Shown here: positions 1-10,375 of the stretch, one piece after another | Position numbering within the stretch: position 1 is the stretch's first letter | Layout of the letters: each line of letters opens with the position of its first letter | From: Adiantum capillus-veneris | Lineage: Eukaryota > Streptophyta > Polypodiopsida > Polypodiales > Pteridaceae | Assembly: GCA_014529385.2 (NCBI GenBank) | Contig: CM043953.1 | Location: 85,406,342 to 85,470,341 of the forward strand | Length of the DNA: 64,000 nt | Reading direction: 5' to 3' | Program-made: the position numbers and the translations under genes | Notes under the pieces: model-generated | The model's database searches: none | What the model was told of the DNA's origin: nothing | Seen by the model: the letters and a program-made list of their open reading frames with translations, nothing else

Positions 1-127
1 TCTCCCTAACCCTCACTTTTCTCTACCTGTTTAAATTTTTGTGTGAGGATAATTCCCTTCAATTTCTCTAAGAGAGTGAGTCCCTTTCCCTCTCTCTCTC
101 TAGAGAATCCCTCCCCTCTCTCTCCAA

Positions 128-128
<1 letters not shown>

Positions 129-170
<42 letters not shown>
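129..170. repeat. Poly-C homopolymer tract
   Basis: An uninterrupted run of about 42 C residues is followed by TTTGCC. Open frames across it encode only proline or glycine runs and are not genes. Long C/G tracts can form G-quadruplexes on the complementary strand, and their length in an assembly is often unreliable. Confidence 0.95.
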
Positions 171-214
171 TTTGCCTTGTCAATGGTTGCCTCATTCTTC
201 CCCTTATGTACCAA

Positions 215-218
<4 letters not shown>

Positions 219-280
<62 letters not shown>

Positions 281-318
281 ACATCCTGGCTTGTCTAATG
301 ATCTAAAATTTTTAGTGT

Positions 319-405
<87 letters not shown>
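219..405. repeat. Two compound (CT)n-(CA)n microsatellites
   Basis: Two tracts have the same architecture, a (CT)n run followed directly by a (CA)n run: about 219-282 and 326-405. They are separated by about 45 bp of unique sequence. The shared order suggests one is a duplicate of the other. Frames through them encode only SL and TH repeats and are not coding. Confidence 0.95.
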
Positions 406-409
<4 letters not shown>

Positions 410-419
410 CAAGTGCAAC

Positions 420-611
420 CGTTTTTTGACATAGTAGACAACAATTCACTCTTTTAATCATAACTTATTCATCCAAACTCCAATTTAGGCGATCTATAGC
501 CTCAATCAAAGAGAACAATGCCCTCTACGCGTTGATGTAAATACAAAAATTAAAAGAGTTATGTAAGGTCTTTTTGTAGCGTCATTTTTGAAGTGAATAG
601 GTTAAGGAAAG
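420..611. other. Gene-free stretch before the LINE remnant
   Basis: This A/T-rich stretch has no open frame of note. By position it could be the 5' leader of the LINE remnant that follows, but nothing in it proves that. Confidence 0.5.
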
Positions 612-857
612 TTGACAAAGTCCACAACTATTGTAGAAAATGATCCAAAATCTCCTAAGTGTGGAGATAGCAACACAATCACTCAACCAAAAATATCAGA
701 AACCATGATCATGGAATACTTGGTATCGTTGCAAGAGATCATAAACAAACAAGGTGAAGACTTACGGGCACTTTCAATGGAGAATGGCACGCTAAGGGTT
801 CTTGTGGTTGAGAATGAGAATCTCAAGAGGAACTTGAGATGCAAACAACATGTTTGA
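612..857 (+). pseudogene. LINE ORF1 N-terminal coiled-coil fragment
   Basis: This open frame of 81 codons contains a heptad-like helix at residues 35-75 (EYLVSLQEIINKQ, then ENENLKRNL) with leucines and valines spaced for a coiled coil. L1-type ORF1 proteins begin with such a trimerising coiled coil, followed by an RRM-like nucleic-acid-binding domain. The RRM-like domain is found after the inserted element at about 2500. The frame breaks in a 43 bp tandem repeat just downstream, whose unit is not a multiple of three. The start codon is uncertain. Confidence 0.55.
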
Positions 858-883
858 TGAAACTTGAAGAGAAAGTCAAGGAT

Positions 884-1002
884 GTAAACACTCTCTTATG
901 GACTTGAATGCTTTAAAGGAGCGCATGTAAACGCTCTCTTATGGACTCGAATGCTTTAAAGGAGCACATGTAAACTCTCTCTTATGGACTCGAATGCTTT
1001 AA
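884..1002 (+). repeat. 43 bp tandem repeat inside LINE ORF1 (three units)
   Basis: Units start at 884, 927 and 970, each containing CTCTTATGGACT and GAATGCTTTAAAGGAGC. The third unit is interrupted after its TTTAA by TTAA-1 and resumes at 2347 with AAGGAGCGCATG. The two complete units therefore record the uninterrupted insertion site. Confidence 0.9.
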
Positions 1003-2342
1003 CACTAGGTTGGTAATGGGACACTTTTATGTCCTAAGACACTTTTATGTCCTGTTAAGTGACCATTTTCCTTGAATTATGTCAAGAGTTTCAAAATGGA
1101 TTTTGAGGTGCTATCTGTCTAGAAAGTTGTCTCATGAGCTGAAAAAAACTCAGCATTTTTTTGGAATATCACTTCCATCTTTAATCTTGTCCTTGCACAA
1201 CATTTCACAACCTAAACTGTGTGAAAAAACGGGTCCTGTTTTTGGCCTTTTTTCAACTTTTTGCAACTATACCACTCTAGAATTCATGTTTGTGAGGTCT
1301 ATAATTCTAGAGAACTATCTTTAGCGGTCCTCAACATGTCTTGATGCTTCTAGGGAGAAATAAATGTTAAAGTTGTAAGTTATGATCAAATTACAAAAAT
1401 TGTCAAATCCTGTTTTTTAGCCAATTTTAGCTCTTTTATGATTTTTTTGGTGGCTTTCATGATATCCAAATGAAGTTTTGATTTTCTATGTCGCATATTG
1501 TAACATAAAGCTAATATTCCTTGAGTTTTGGGGCACCTAATACCCTATTTTTCATAGTAGACAACGATGGTTGATTTTTTCAATTATAGAAGAAAACGAA
1601 ATATTCTAGTATATCAAGTATAGCTTTTTCAATATTGTTAGTTTGTTGTGACAACTACATGCATTTTGTAGGTAGTAACCATATCTAGTCATAAGGATCA
1701 AATTTGGCTAGATATCGAATAGATTCTATGGGATTCTACAACTCATAATGTTGAACCCAGTTTTTTCATGTTTGTTGTATTTAGCACTTCATCTTTGTCC
1801 CCAAGATTCCCCTTGGTAAGAGATGTATTATTCTTTTGACATGCTCCATGGCTCCTTATGAACCTAAATGACAATAGGGAACTAAGAAAACATGCATATA
1901 TTATTTGTATTGAACGTGGCTATAGAAACTTTGATGATAGGTTTGCAGAATGGTAAAAATTCAACTTTTTTGTACCTATTTCTTTTGGCAAAACAAAAAA
2001 TAGTGAGTGAGAGGCAATCATATGTTCTGATCACCAACCCATTGAAGTTAACTAGGGAATTTATCTCAAGTCCTACAAAAATCCCTAATCTTATTTTTAT
2101 GCAACGAAATGTAAGAAATGACTATTTTGATGAAAATGTACTGGTCCATCAACTTTGGAGGCTTGGTGTGACCAAAATATGAGAAATTTTACAAGTTTCT
2201 TATTTTTTCCATGTGTAGTAGGCCTTGAACTATAACCTCATGAAAGGATTTTACAAAATGAGTGGATCTACTATGGTTTTGGAGGTTTTTTTCAAAACCC
2301 TGAAAGGACACTTTTATGTCCTGTTAGGTTACCAACCTAGTG
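1003..2342. mobile_element. TTAA-1: 1.34 kb non-autonomous element with CACTAG termini
   Basis: The element begins CACTAGGTTGGTAA and ends with the exact reverse complement, a 14 bp perfect terminal inverted repeat. TTAA flanks both sides (999-1002 and 2343-2346). The neighbouring 43 bp repeat units show the empty site as GCTTTAAAGGAG with a single TTAA. Two palindromic units of the form GGACACTTTTATGTCC lie just inside the left end and one just inside the right end. No credible transposase frame is present; the short open frames are not conserved with copy 2 in frame. Superfamily is unassigned: the TTAA duplication argues against En/Spm-type CACTA elements, which make 3 bp duplications, and the CACTAG end is unlike piggyBac termini. 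Confidence 0.85.
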
Positions 2343-2356
2343 TTAAAGGAGCGCAT

Positions 2357-2958
2357 GAGAAAAGGAGAGCATGACCACATATTGAAAGATGAGATATTAG
2401 ACACCATGAGCCAGGATGTATGTGACATTAAAAATGTATGCACAAACAAATCTTAGGCTGATGTATGTGGTAGCAATGTGGTTCCTAATTCCTCCCTCAT
2501 GCAAGCTATGGTTCAAAGAAAGAATGTTGACAATGTGGATGCGGAGGAGTTGAAGGAACATGAACGACGTTCCAAGAAAATTATTATTTGTGGAATTCCA
2601 AAAGAGAAGCTAGAGACTTCTATTTCTCTTGCCATTGTTATTGAAGATTTCTTCAAAATCCACTTTGGCATGTCTGGAGTTATGGTCTATGGAGCACATA
2701 GAGTGGGTAAGCAAGGAGCTCTTCGTTGGATAGAATGGCCAATTGTATGCACCATGCCGGATGAGACCAAACAAAAAGATTATCCTTGATAATAGTAGGA
2801 TCTATTTTAGGGATAAAAAATGTTTTGTATGTGAAGATCGCAGTATTAAGCAAATATATATGCGTTGCAAGACATATGAGGAAAGGAATAAGAAAACCAA
2901 GGAGTTCTCTCACGAAGAAAATTTGCTGAAGGAGGAGAAAATTCCCTCGAGCAAATAG
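2357..2958 (+). pseudogene. LINE ORF1 RRM-like domain and C-terminal part
   Basis: Translation shows an RRM-like core (ERRSKKIIICGIPKEK, then VIEDFFKIHFGM, then YGAHRVGKQ), followed after a frame change near 2745 by KKIILDNSRIYFRDKKCF and YEERNKKTKEF. This matches the L1-type ORF1p layout in which the RNA-binding domain follows the coiled coil. Premature stops and at least one frameshift interrupt it. The protein would have bound LINE RNA in a ribonucleoprotein particle. Confidence 0.6.
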
Positions 2959-2998
2959 GGATGCTCGACAAATGAGGCCAAGTTACAATTGAAAATAT

Positions 2999-3617
2999 GA
3001 TTTTGGAACTGCAATGGATACCCATGGAATGTGGGGGCTAGCATTGATGAACTAGCAAGTAAAGCCGATGTTATACTTCTTGTTGAAACTTGAGAGCATG
3101 ATACACAAAGGATTAACAGCTTGGATGGTTAGAATGTAAATTCATTGATGTAGTCAAAGAATCTCAAGCAATGAAGAGTGCAAGGAGGGGTAGCATGTAT
3201 GATTAGAGAAAGTATTGGAAGATTTTGTGTCAATTGTGAAAGATGCCAAGTACAAACGTTATGTATGGCTGAAAATTATGACACCAAAAAGAGCACCCAA
3301 TTTTGTAGCCGGTTGCTACATTCCTCATCATGGTTACCCCTTTTATTCTTGCAAGGATAGAGACCAGCCATTTTATGATTTAGAAGAGAACATTGCTTAT
3401 TTCAAAGGTAAAATTGTATTTGGGGATATGAATGCTCCCGAAAAAAAACATTGCAGCATGATACTCAACAATTTGATATGATATACATTTCAAGGGAGTT
3501 GGAGGAAGTTCACTAGTATGATCGTATTTCAATGGATGAGAAAGAGCTTGATCACTATGAAAAGCTACTTTGTGTAATAATGAGCATGGGTATGCTCATT
3601 GCCAATGGTGTATCATG
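2999..3617 (+). pseudogene. LINE ORF2 endonuclease (EEP/APE-type) domain, truncated
   Basis: The frame reads FWNCNGYPWNVG, then ADVILLVET, GGVACMIRESI, FVAGCYIPHHGYPFYSC, KIVFGDMNA and DRISMDEKELDHY, the conserved blocks of the endonuclease-exonuclease-phosphatase fold used by L1-type LINEs to nick target DNA. GDMNA carries a catalytic Asp/Asn pair. In-frame stops occur after VET and around 3140-3180, and at least one frameshift is needed. The domain ends at IANGVS near 3612 and passes directly into satellite, so RT and the tail are missing. Confidence 0.65.
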
Positions 3618-4575
3618 CACTTTCTTCCCAATTCTTAGTCTAAATCTCCAAGTGGTGGAACTAGAACCTACTCATCCCACAAACATTGTGTAAAATAACA
3701 AATGTTATGACGGCCAAGTGTTGAATGCACCTAGATTTAAGACATGGTTAGAATGGTCAAGTGGTGGATCTCGAAAACACCAACAATTGCATCAGCATTT
3801 CAAGCCTTCGTTATAATGGTCAAATGGTGAATCATTGATGCATCCAATTCCCAATTCTTACTCTCAATGGCCAAGTGGTGGATTTATATCTACTCATCCC
3901 GCAAACATTGTGTTAAATCACAAGTGTTTTAATGGCCAAGTGTTGAATGCACCTAACTTTAAGACATGGTTAGAATCGCCAAGTGGTGGATCTAGGAGAC
4001 ACAAACAATTGGACCCACAATTCAATCCTTTGCTATAGTGGCCAAGTGGTTGATCTTTGATGCACCTAATTTCCAATTCTTAGTCTAAATAGCCAAGTGG
4101 TGGATCTACGATCTACTCATCCCACAAACATTGTGTAAAATTACAAGTGTTATGATGGCTAAGTGTTGAATGCACCTAGCTGTAAGACCTGGTCAGAATG
4201 GCCAAGTTGTGGATCTAGGACACACCAACAAATGGGTCCACATTTCAAGCATTCGTTATAATGGCCAACGGGTGGATCGTTGATGCATCTAATTCCTATT
4301 TCTAAGTCTAAAGGGACAAGTGGTGGATCTAGGATCTACTCATCTTACAAACATTGTGTAAAATTACAAGTGTTATGATGTCCAAGTGGTGGACACCAAC
4401 AATTGGATCCGCAATTGAAGCCTTCGTTATGATTGCCATGTGGTCGATCCTTGATGCATCTAATTTCCAATTCTTAGTCTAAATAGCCAATTGGTGGATC
4501 TCGCATCTACTCATCCCACAAACGTTGTGTAAAATTACAAGTGTTATGATAGCCATGTGTTGATTGCACCTAACT
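3618..4575 (+). repeat. Satellite array, block 1
   Basis: This block holds about four diverged units of the satellite described at 21893-27775. Units are less regular here, with shortened sub-units around 4380-4450. The left edge abuts LINE endonuclease sequence. The right edge is the TTAA target of TTAA-2 within the sub-unit that reads CACCTAACTTTAAGACATGG elsewhere in the array. Confidence 0.9.
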
Positions 4576-4579
4576 TTAA

Positions 4580-5935
4580 CACTAGAATGGTAACAAGACA
4601 CTTTTATGTCCTTGGACACTTTTATGTCCTTGGAAACTTTTGTGTCCTGTTAAGTGACCATTTTGCTTGAATTATTTGAAGAGTATGAAAATGAATTTCT
4701 AGGTGCTATATATCCACAAATTTGCCTTATGAGCTGAAAAAAACTTAGCATTTGTTTTTTAGTATCGATCTCGCCATTAACCTTACTCTTGCAAAATTTT
4801 TTTGAACCTAAACTGTGTGAAAAAACGTGTCCTGTTTTTGGCTTTTTTTCAATTTTTGGCAACTATACCATTCTAATCTTCATGTTTGTGAGGTTTAGAT
4901 GGCTAGAGGTTAGGCCTTCATAGTTCTCAACATGTTTTGATGCTTTTAGGGAGAGCTAAGTGTTAACATTGAAAGTTATGACCAATTTACAAGAATTGCA
5001 TAATCCTGTTTTTTGGCCAAAATTAGCACTTTTATGATTTTTTTGGTGGCTTTCTTGATATTCAAATTCAATTTTGATTGTGTAAGTGTAATGTATAACA
5101 TAAAGATAATCTTCCTTGAGTTTTCAGGGACCTAATATGCTATATAGCATAGTATATGATGATGGTTGAGTTTTTTGATTGCTGAAGAATACGATACATT
5201 TTAGAGTAGCAAGTATAACTTTCTCAATATTGCTAGTTTCTTAGGCCAATTGTGTGTATTTTGTAGGTAGTAACCATATCTAATCATAGACTACAAACTT
5301 GGCTAGATATTGAGTAGTTTCTATGGGTTTCTAGAGGTCATAATGCTAAACCCAGTTTTTTCATGTTTGCTGTATTTAGCACTTTATCATTGCCCCCAAG
5401 GTTCCAATTGTAAGAGATCCATTATCCTTTTGACATGCTCCATGGCTCCTTTTGAATCCAAAGGCCCAAAGGGAACTAAGAAAACATGTATATAGTATTT
5501 GTATTGAGTGTGACTATAGAAACTTTGATGAAAGGTCCGCAGAATGGCAAAAATGCAACTTTTTTGTACCTATTTTTTTTGCCCAAAAAACAATTAGTGA
5601 GGTAAAAGCAACCATATGTTTTGGTCACCAACCCATTGAAGTTAACTAGGCATTTTATCTCATGTCCTACAAAAATCTCCACTCTTATTTATATGCAATC
5701 AACCGTAAGAAATTGTTGTTTTGGGCAAAATGCACCGGTCCATCAACTTTGGAGGCTTGTAGTGACCATGGGATGAGAAAAATTACAAGTTTCTCATTTT
5801 TTCCATATGTAGTAGTTATTGAACTATAAGCTCATGAAAGGATTTTTCAAAATGAGTGGATCTACTATGGTTTTTGAATTTTTCCCAAAACCTTGAAAGG
5901 ACACTTTTATGTACTGTTAGGTTACCATTCTAGTG
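4580..5935. mobile_element. TTAA-2: second copy of the CACTAG-ended element, inside satellite
   Basis: This copy is 1356 bp, begins CACTAGAATGGTAAC and ends with its exact 15 bp reverse complement. TTAA flanks both sides (4576-4579 and 5936-5939). The satellite gives the empty site: units elsewhere read ACTTTAAGACATGG with one TTAA. Three palindromic units (GGACACTTTTATGTCC type) follow the left terminus and one precedes the right. It aligns with TTAA-1 along its whole length, by eye at roughly four-fifths identity. No intact reading frame is shared, so it is a non-autonomous element whose transposase source is not in the window. Confidence 0.87.
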
Positions 5936-5939
5936 TTAA

Positions 5940-6429
5940 GACATGGTTAGAATGGCCAAGTGATGGATCTTTGATGAAACTACTTCCCAATTCTTAGTCT
6001 AAATGGCCAATTGTTGGATCTAGGATCTACTCATCTCGCAAACATTGTGTAAAATCACAAGAGTTATGATGGCCAACTGTTGCTTGCACCAAACTTTAAG
6101 ACATGGTTCAAATGGCCAATTGGTGGATCTTTGATGCAACTACTTTCCAATTCTTAGTCTAAATTGCAAATTGTTGCATCTAGGATCACTCATCCTACAA
6201 AAATTATGTAAAATCACAAGTGTTGATTGCACCTAGCTTGAAGACATGGTTAGAATGGCCAAGTGGTGGATCTTTAATGCATCTACTTTGCAATTCTTAG
6301 TCTAAATGGCCAAGTGGTGGATTTAGGATCTACTCATCCCAAAAACATTGTGTAAAATTGCAACTGTTTTGATGACCAAGTGTTGAATGCACCTAACTTC
6401 AAGACATGGTTAGAATGGCCAAGTGGTGG
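5940..6429 (+). repeat. Satellite array, block 2
   Basis: About two units of the 223 bp satellite lie between TTAA-2 and Tat-1. The block resumes with GACATGGTTAGAATGGCCAA exactly where block 1 stopped, which confirms that TTAA-2 is a simple insertion. It ends at CCAAGTGGTGG where the Tat-1 LTR begins. Confidence 0.92.
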
Positions 6430-7261
6430 TGATGGGGGCTTTTCAAAAGACAAGCTCCCATATCCCTCTTCTCTCGTCCCCACCCCATGAAAACCCCCTC
6501 TTAGGGAGGGAGTGATAAAAGGCATTAGAAAAAAGTAAGAAAAAATAAATAAAGTATGATTATGTAAATATATAAGAAAGATAAAATAGGCCACCTCATG
6601 CCTGCGGGGTAGCCCATCCCCACCTTGCCTCCTTTTTCTTCACTGTTGCCCCGCCGGGTGTCCCTTTTCCTCTCCTCCACTCAAAAGGTCAACCCCCTCT
6701 CTCTTCCCCTTGTCCTTTCTCCTTTCTCTCTCCCCTCAAGCTTCCCCACCTCTTACCAATAATGCATTATAACTCACCAATAATGCACCCTAACTCACAT
6801 GCAACTTACCCTATCTTCCAAAATAGTATACCCCACCCCCTCTTTCTCTCTCCTATCATATCCCATGACCCAAATATCCCCCTCTCTCTCTAAAGGGCGC
6901 CATGTCTCTTGTCTTGTAGCTAAATAACCTCCCCCACACTCACACACACTCAGTTTCACTGAAAAAGGTGCCCACAGACCCATCCCCACCCGGTGGTTAC
7001 CTGATTTTTCTTGTGTTCACACACATCTGCACACAGATTCACCTCTGAACACACTCCCCTCTCTCCCCTCTTGTAATTAGTTTATTCTCCATGTCACCTC
7101 TCACTTTTTCAACCCATCTCTCTCTCTTAGTCTCTCTCTCATGAGACTCCTGTTCTGGTACATATACACACAGCTAGACAAGTGGGGCCCATAGTCACAT
7201 GGCCTATGTAGAGAATGATTTCTTCATTTCTAAATTCTAGAATTTCTCCCCCCTCCTCCCC

Positions 7262-7269
7262 TATATAAA
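7262..7269 (+). promoter_or_regulatory. TATA box of the Tat-1 LTR promoter
   Basis: TATATAAA sits between a C-rich block and GAGGGGTCACC. The same sequence is kept in the 3' LTR at 15116-15123. Its place about 330 bp upstream of the AATAAA signal fits a U3 promoter giving a transcript start near 7295. Confidence 0.65.
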
Positions 7270-7595
7270 GAGGGGTCACCATCACACTAAGGACACACAC
7301 CATCACCAAAGAGTACACTATGCACTGTGTGTGCCTAGTGCACACACACACACACACACACACACCCACACCATCACCATCACCATCACCATCACCGCAA
7401 TCACCATGCTCGTCTTGAGCATGACCTCTACACCCTTGGGCTATGGAAGATGAAGGGAAACTAAATGAAGGATGATGGCCATAACCCTCGTACGAGTCTT
7501 CGCCATCAACTCCCACCTATCCGCCATGTGCTCTACCACTCTCTCCCTTCTCATTCCCCTACCCTATGCTCCCCATTTCATCGCCTTATTCTCTA

Positions 7596-7601
7596 AATAA
7601 A
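7596..7601 (+). terminator. Polyadenylation signal in the Tat-1 LTR
   Basis: AATAAA is followed by GCTTGAGG; the 3' LTR copy at 15438-15443 would be the one used for the genomic transcript. The position downstream of the TATA box defines a plausible R region of about 300 bp. Confidence 0.5.
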
Positions 7602-7766
7602 GCTTGAGGTTTTGTGAGTATGTTTTCTTGCAATGTTTTGCCCATGAGAGGTGTGCAGAATCGCCACCTAATCTTGTGTTTGGAGTGAGCTTGTGTATGT
7701 GTGAAGGGTGTGCGGATTCGCCATCCTTTTGTGGTGCCTAAGTACTAAGCTGTTATACCCCCTCCC

Positions 7767-7815
<49 letters not shown>

Positions 7816-8027
7816 TGATCTCATTCCCTTTCCTCTTCATCATTACTCCCAAGCATCCATCTCTCTTGGATGAAAACTTTGTTATGGTGGTGTGTTGTTT
7901 GTGTCCTAGCCGCTGAAGCTAGGTGGTGCCCCTGTTTGCTTTACCATGACAGGCTCGAGGCGCTCCATTCGGTCCCCGGTGTTTTAGAGGCCGTCGGGGG
8001 TTCGGGGTTTGCTTTGCTTCCGTCATT

Positions 8028-8045
8028 TGGTGCCCCCACTGAGGA
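8028..8045 (+). promoter_or_regulatory. Primer-binding site of Tat-1
   Basis: TGGTGCCCCCACTGAGGA begins two bases after the LTR end, where minus-strand cDNA priming by a tRNA 3' end (TGG complements CCA) is expected. Tat-2 carries the identical 18 bases in the same place on the other strand. I could not match it to a specific plant tRNA from memory. Confidence 0.75.
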
Positions 8046-8098
8046 TCTTTTCATGAAACCCTTCACTTTATAAGACTGAAACCCCTAAACTATTGTGA

Positions 8099-8800
8099 AT
8101 GGATGAATGGCTAGCAGGATTTGCTAATTGGACGACAGAAGAAGAAGAGCTCCAAGCACAACTAGACGAACTCCGCATCTCCATCGAAGCTCGAGTGCCA
8201 AGCATAACAGTAATCGATTTGCAGTGGGAGAGTCAACCAACATGCCAAACCCAGTGGATATACATAGGCCAAGTGCCAAGAAGAAGAAGGAGAATGTCGA
8301 AACCATGTCCGCAACCTACAACCAACCCACAACAACAAAATGGAAGGAGCTCTACACAATAGAGAATCAACACTATTCTTCTTTGAGAATCGGGTAACTC
8401 AAGTCACCGAGGTAATTATCACAGTCAGTTTTCAACTCGCACCTGATGCTGCAGCACAGATAACGGAATCATTGGCTCACACTCTCACTAGAGAAACTAG
8501 GGATCTACGGAGTTTGTTTCAGGAAAGAACACCACCCTCTCCCACAAGCTTGGACAGTGACTAAGCACCTCTAAGCTTCACATGAATCAGTACAACCTAC
8601 CTCAAGACAGATCACACATACCAACACGTGTACGCTCAATCAAGGTAATACTGGATTTGAAGGCTCACTACCAGCACGTCATTGACACCATGCTCGGTGG
8701 GGAGAGATTTTTTGAGGTTCTGGCATCAGATCAACCATTTGTCCTACCTTTGGTACAAGGCAATGTACCGTTTGAAGTTTTAATCTATGTCCTAGTATAA
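8099..8800 (+). pseudogene. Pre-gag ORF region of Tat-1, function unknown
   Basis: Between the primer-binding site and gag lies about 700 bp that keeps coding character over three overlapping frames: a first part beginning MDEWLAGFANWTTEEEE (acidic and helical, 8099-8200), a basic/proline middle, a part reading ITESLAHTLTRETRDLRS (about 8450-8520), and MNQYNLPQDRSHIPTRVRS (8582-8800). At least two frameshifts are needed to join them. Ogre/Tat elements are known to carry an extra ORF of unknown function upstream of gag, and this occupies that position. No domain is recognised and it shares no obvious similarity with the Tat-2 pre-gag ORF. Confidence 0.5.
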
Positions 8801-8883
8801 GAGGGTATACACGCCTCCTTGTAAAGAAGAAAAAAACTTTTGCAAGTTAAGCAGTGTGTCTTTCTAGCTCTCTCTCAGTAATC

Positions 8884-10372
8884 ATGGCAAGTGTAGCATT
8901 TCCAACATTTAAAGGAAAGAAGGGGGAGGATTTGGTAACAGACTTCCTAGATGACTTTGAAGTAGCATGTGTAGTGAGCAACAAAGATACAGATGAATCT
9001 CGGGTTAGAATATTTAAACATCTCATGAAGCTAGAAGCTAGATCATGGTACAATGCACTTCCACAAGCAACCAAGGATGACTGGGAACCCTTAAAAACCG
9101 CTTTTAAGAGGCGCTTTGGGGGAGGTACCACTTCAGAAAAGTTGTGGGACAAGTTGAGAGACTTGTAGCAGGAGGGTCTTTTAGAATATGCCACCTATGA
9201 GTCCAAATTTGTGGATTTGTGGGAACGGTGGGTTGAGTCACTGGCAAGGGGGGAAGCCGCACCCGATTTCCTAAAAAAAGATCGGTTCACGCATGGCTTA
9301 TGGCCGCTTCTCAAGGAGAAGGTGAAAGGTAGATTCCCGGCTACGTACGAGTTAGCCGTTGAGATTGCTCGCCTTAAGGACAAGAAGCTGTGAATGAAAG
9401 ATAAAGAAAACGAGTCAACAGAAGCAGGAACATCGCGTTGACCAGCAACTACGACAATCACCATACCACCACCACCGGCTCTTGGGGTAAGAGATGACCG
9501 TAAAGATATGTTGGCCCATATCACTGACCAATTGCAAATTTTGTCTGTCCACTTAATATAGCAAGGGAGGAGTCAAGAAAGAGATCAAGACCCTGGAAGA
9601 GCACGACGACAAAATAGGGAGTATCATTGCTACAACTGCGGAGAAGACGGTCATGGTATGTACCACTGTCCCAAACCACGACAAAACTATAATAGAGGAG
9701 GTAGGAGGAACCAATTGTCACCCCCTAGAGAAAGAACACCCCCACCCCGAGCACCAACCCCACCAACACAAATTCTACGTCCACCCCAGACACCACTACA
9801 AGCATCCAGTCCACCTCTTCCACCAGCCCCACCACCTGATCGCCCTGTAAACATCATAAGGCTAGAAGAGAAAGGAAAAGCCGTAGTAGTGGATCCATTC
9901 CACCTCTTCCACCACTACAAGCATCCATTCCACCTCTTCCACCAGCCCCACCACTTGATCGCCCTCTAAACATCATAAGGCTAGAAGAGAAAGGAAAAGC
10001 CGTAGTAGTGGATCCACCCAGAGCAAAGGAGAGGGACAAGGGTAAGGAGAAGGTAACCTTTTTAGAACCACTTGAGGCCATGACTGTGAAAAGATCTAGG
10101 TGGGAGAAGGCTACACAATTAGATTATGAGAGAAGCATGAGAGGAGAAACTAGCAAGAGGCCATCCAAGCCACGACGGAAATTGGGCATCACCGACTTCC
10201 AGCTAGGGGAAAGTTCTAAGCCCTATGATCTAACATTGGATGTGGCAGAGCAAGGACCGAAGATTACATGGCCACAGCTGCTACATCTTGTACCTAAAGT
10301 AAGGCGACAATGGTCTAAAATGGTAAGTACAAGACGCTCCAAAACAAAGGTACCAGAGCAATTTCGGGATGC
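8884..10372 (+). pseudogene. gag: Tat-1 gag: capsid and zinc-knuckle nucleocapsid
   Basis: The ATG at 8884 opens MASVAFPTFKGKKGEDLVTD. Capsid-type retrotransposon gag motifs follow (ARSWYNALPQATKDDW, FKRRFG, EYATYESKFVDLWERWV). A zinc knuckle CYNCGEDGHGMYHC (CX2CX4HX4C) lies near 9628-9670, followed by a proline-rich linker with an imperfect duplication around 9840-10020 and a basic region. Stops occur at 9166 (TAG), 9391 (TGA), about 9439 (TGA) and about 9558 (TAG). Each can be explained by one C-to-T change from CAG or CGA. A frameshift near 10356-10376 separates gag from the pol frame. The protein would have formed the virus-like particle. Confidence 0.8.
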
Positions 10373-10375
10373 AAC

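Larger units (their letters stand above)
612..3617 (+). mobile_element. L1-type non-LTR retrotransposon remnant, split by TTAA-1
   Basis: Pieces of a LINE lie in the expected order on the + strand: an ORF1 coiled-coil segment (612-857), an ORF1 RRM-like segment (about 2357-2958), then an ORF2 apurinic-type endonuclease domain (about 2999-3617). Reverse transcriptase is absent, because the endonuclease runs directly into satellite at about 3617. The 1340 bp insertion at 1003-2342 interrupts ORF1. Several in-frame stops and frameshifts show that the copy is dead. Domain order and motifs fit the plant L1 clade; the subfamily is not recognised. Confidence 0.75.
6430..8025 (+). repeat. Tat-1 5' LTR
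   Basis: The LTR starts TGATGGGGGC and ends CCGTCA two bases before the primer-binding site. It holds a TATA box (7262), a (CA)n tract (about 7338-7365) with CAT/CAC repeats, an AATAAA signal (7596) and a (CT)n tract (about 7769-7812). The left border was fixed by comparison with the 3' LTR, which follows the polypurine tract. U3 therefore spans roughly the first 860 bp. Confidence 0.93.

Noticed and set aside
43-434. Overlapping frames of 60-87 codons through the poly-C, CT and CA tracts
   Set aside because: They encode only Pro, Gly, Ser-Leu or Thr-His repeats and follow directly from the microsatellites.
1003-2342. Classing TTAA-1 and TTAA-2 as En/Spm (CACTA) elements because they start with CACTA
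   Set aside because: The recoverable empty sites show TTAA on both sides and no 3 bp duplication, and there are no En/Spm-type subterminal arrays or genes.
1892-5649. Similar short open frames in both TTAA copies (1892-2182 and 5452-5649) as a possible transposase remnant
   Set aside because: The open frames are in different registers in the two copies and match no transposase; the similarity is at the DNA level only.
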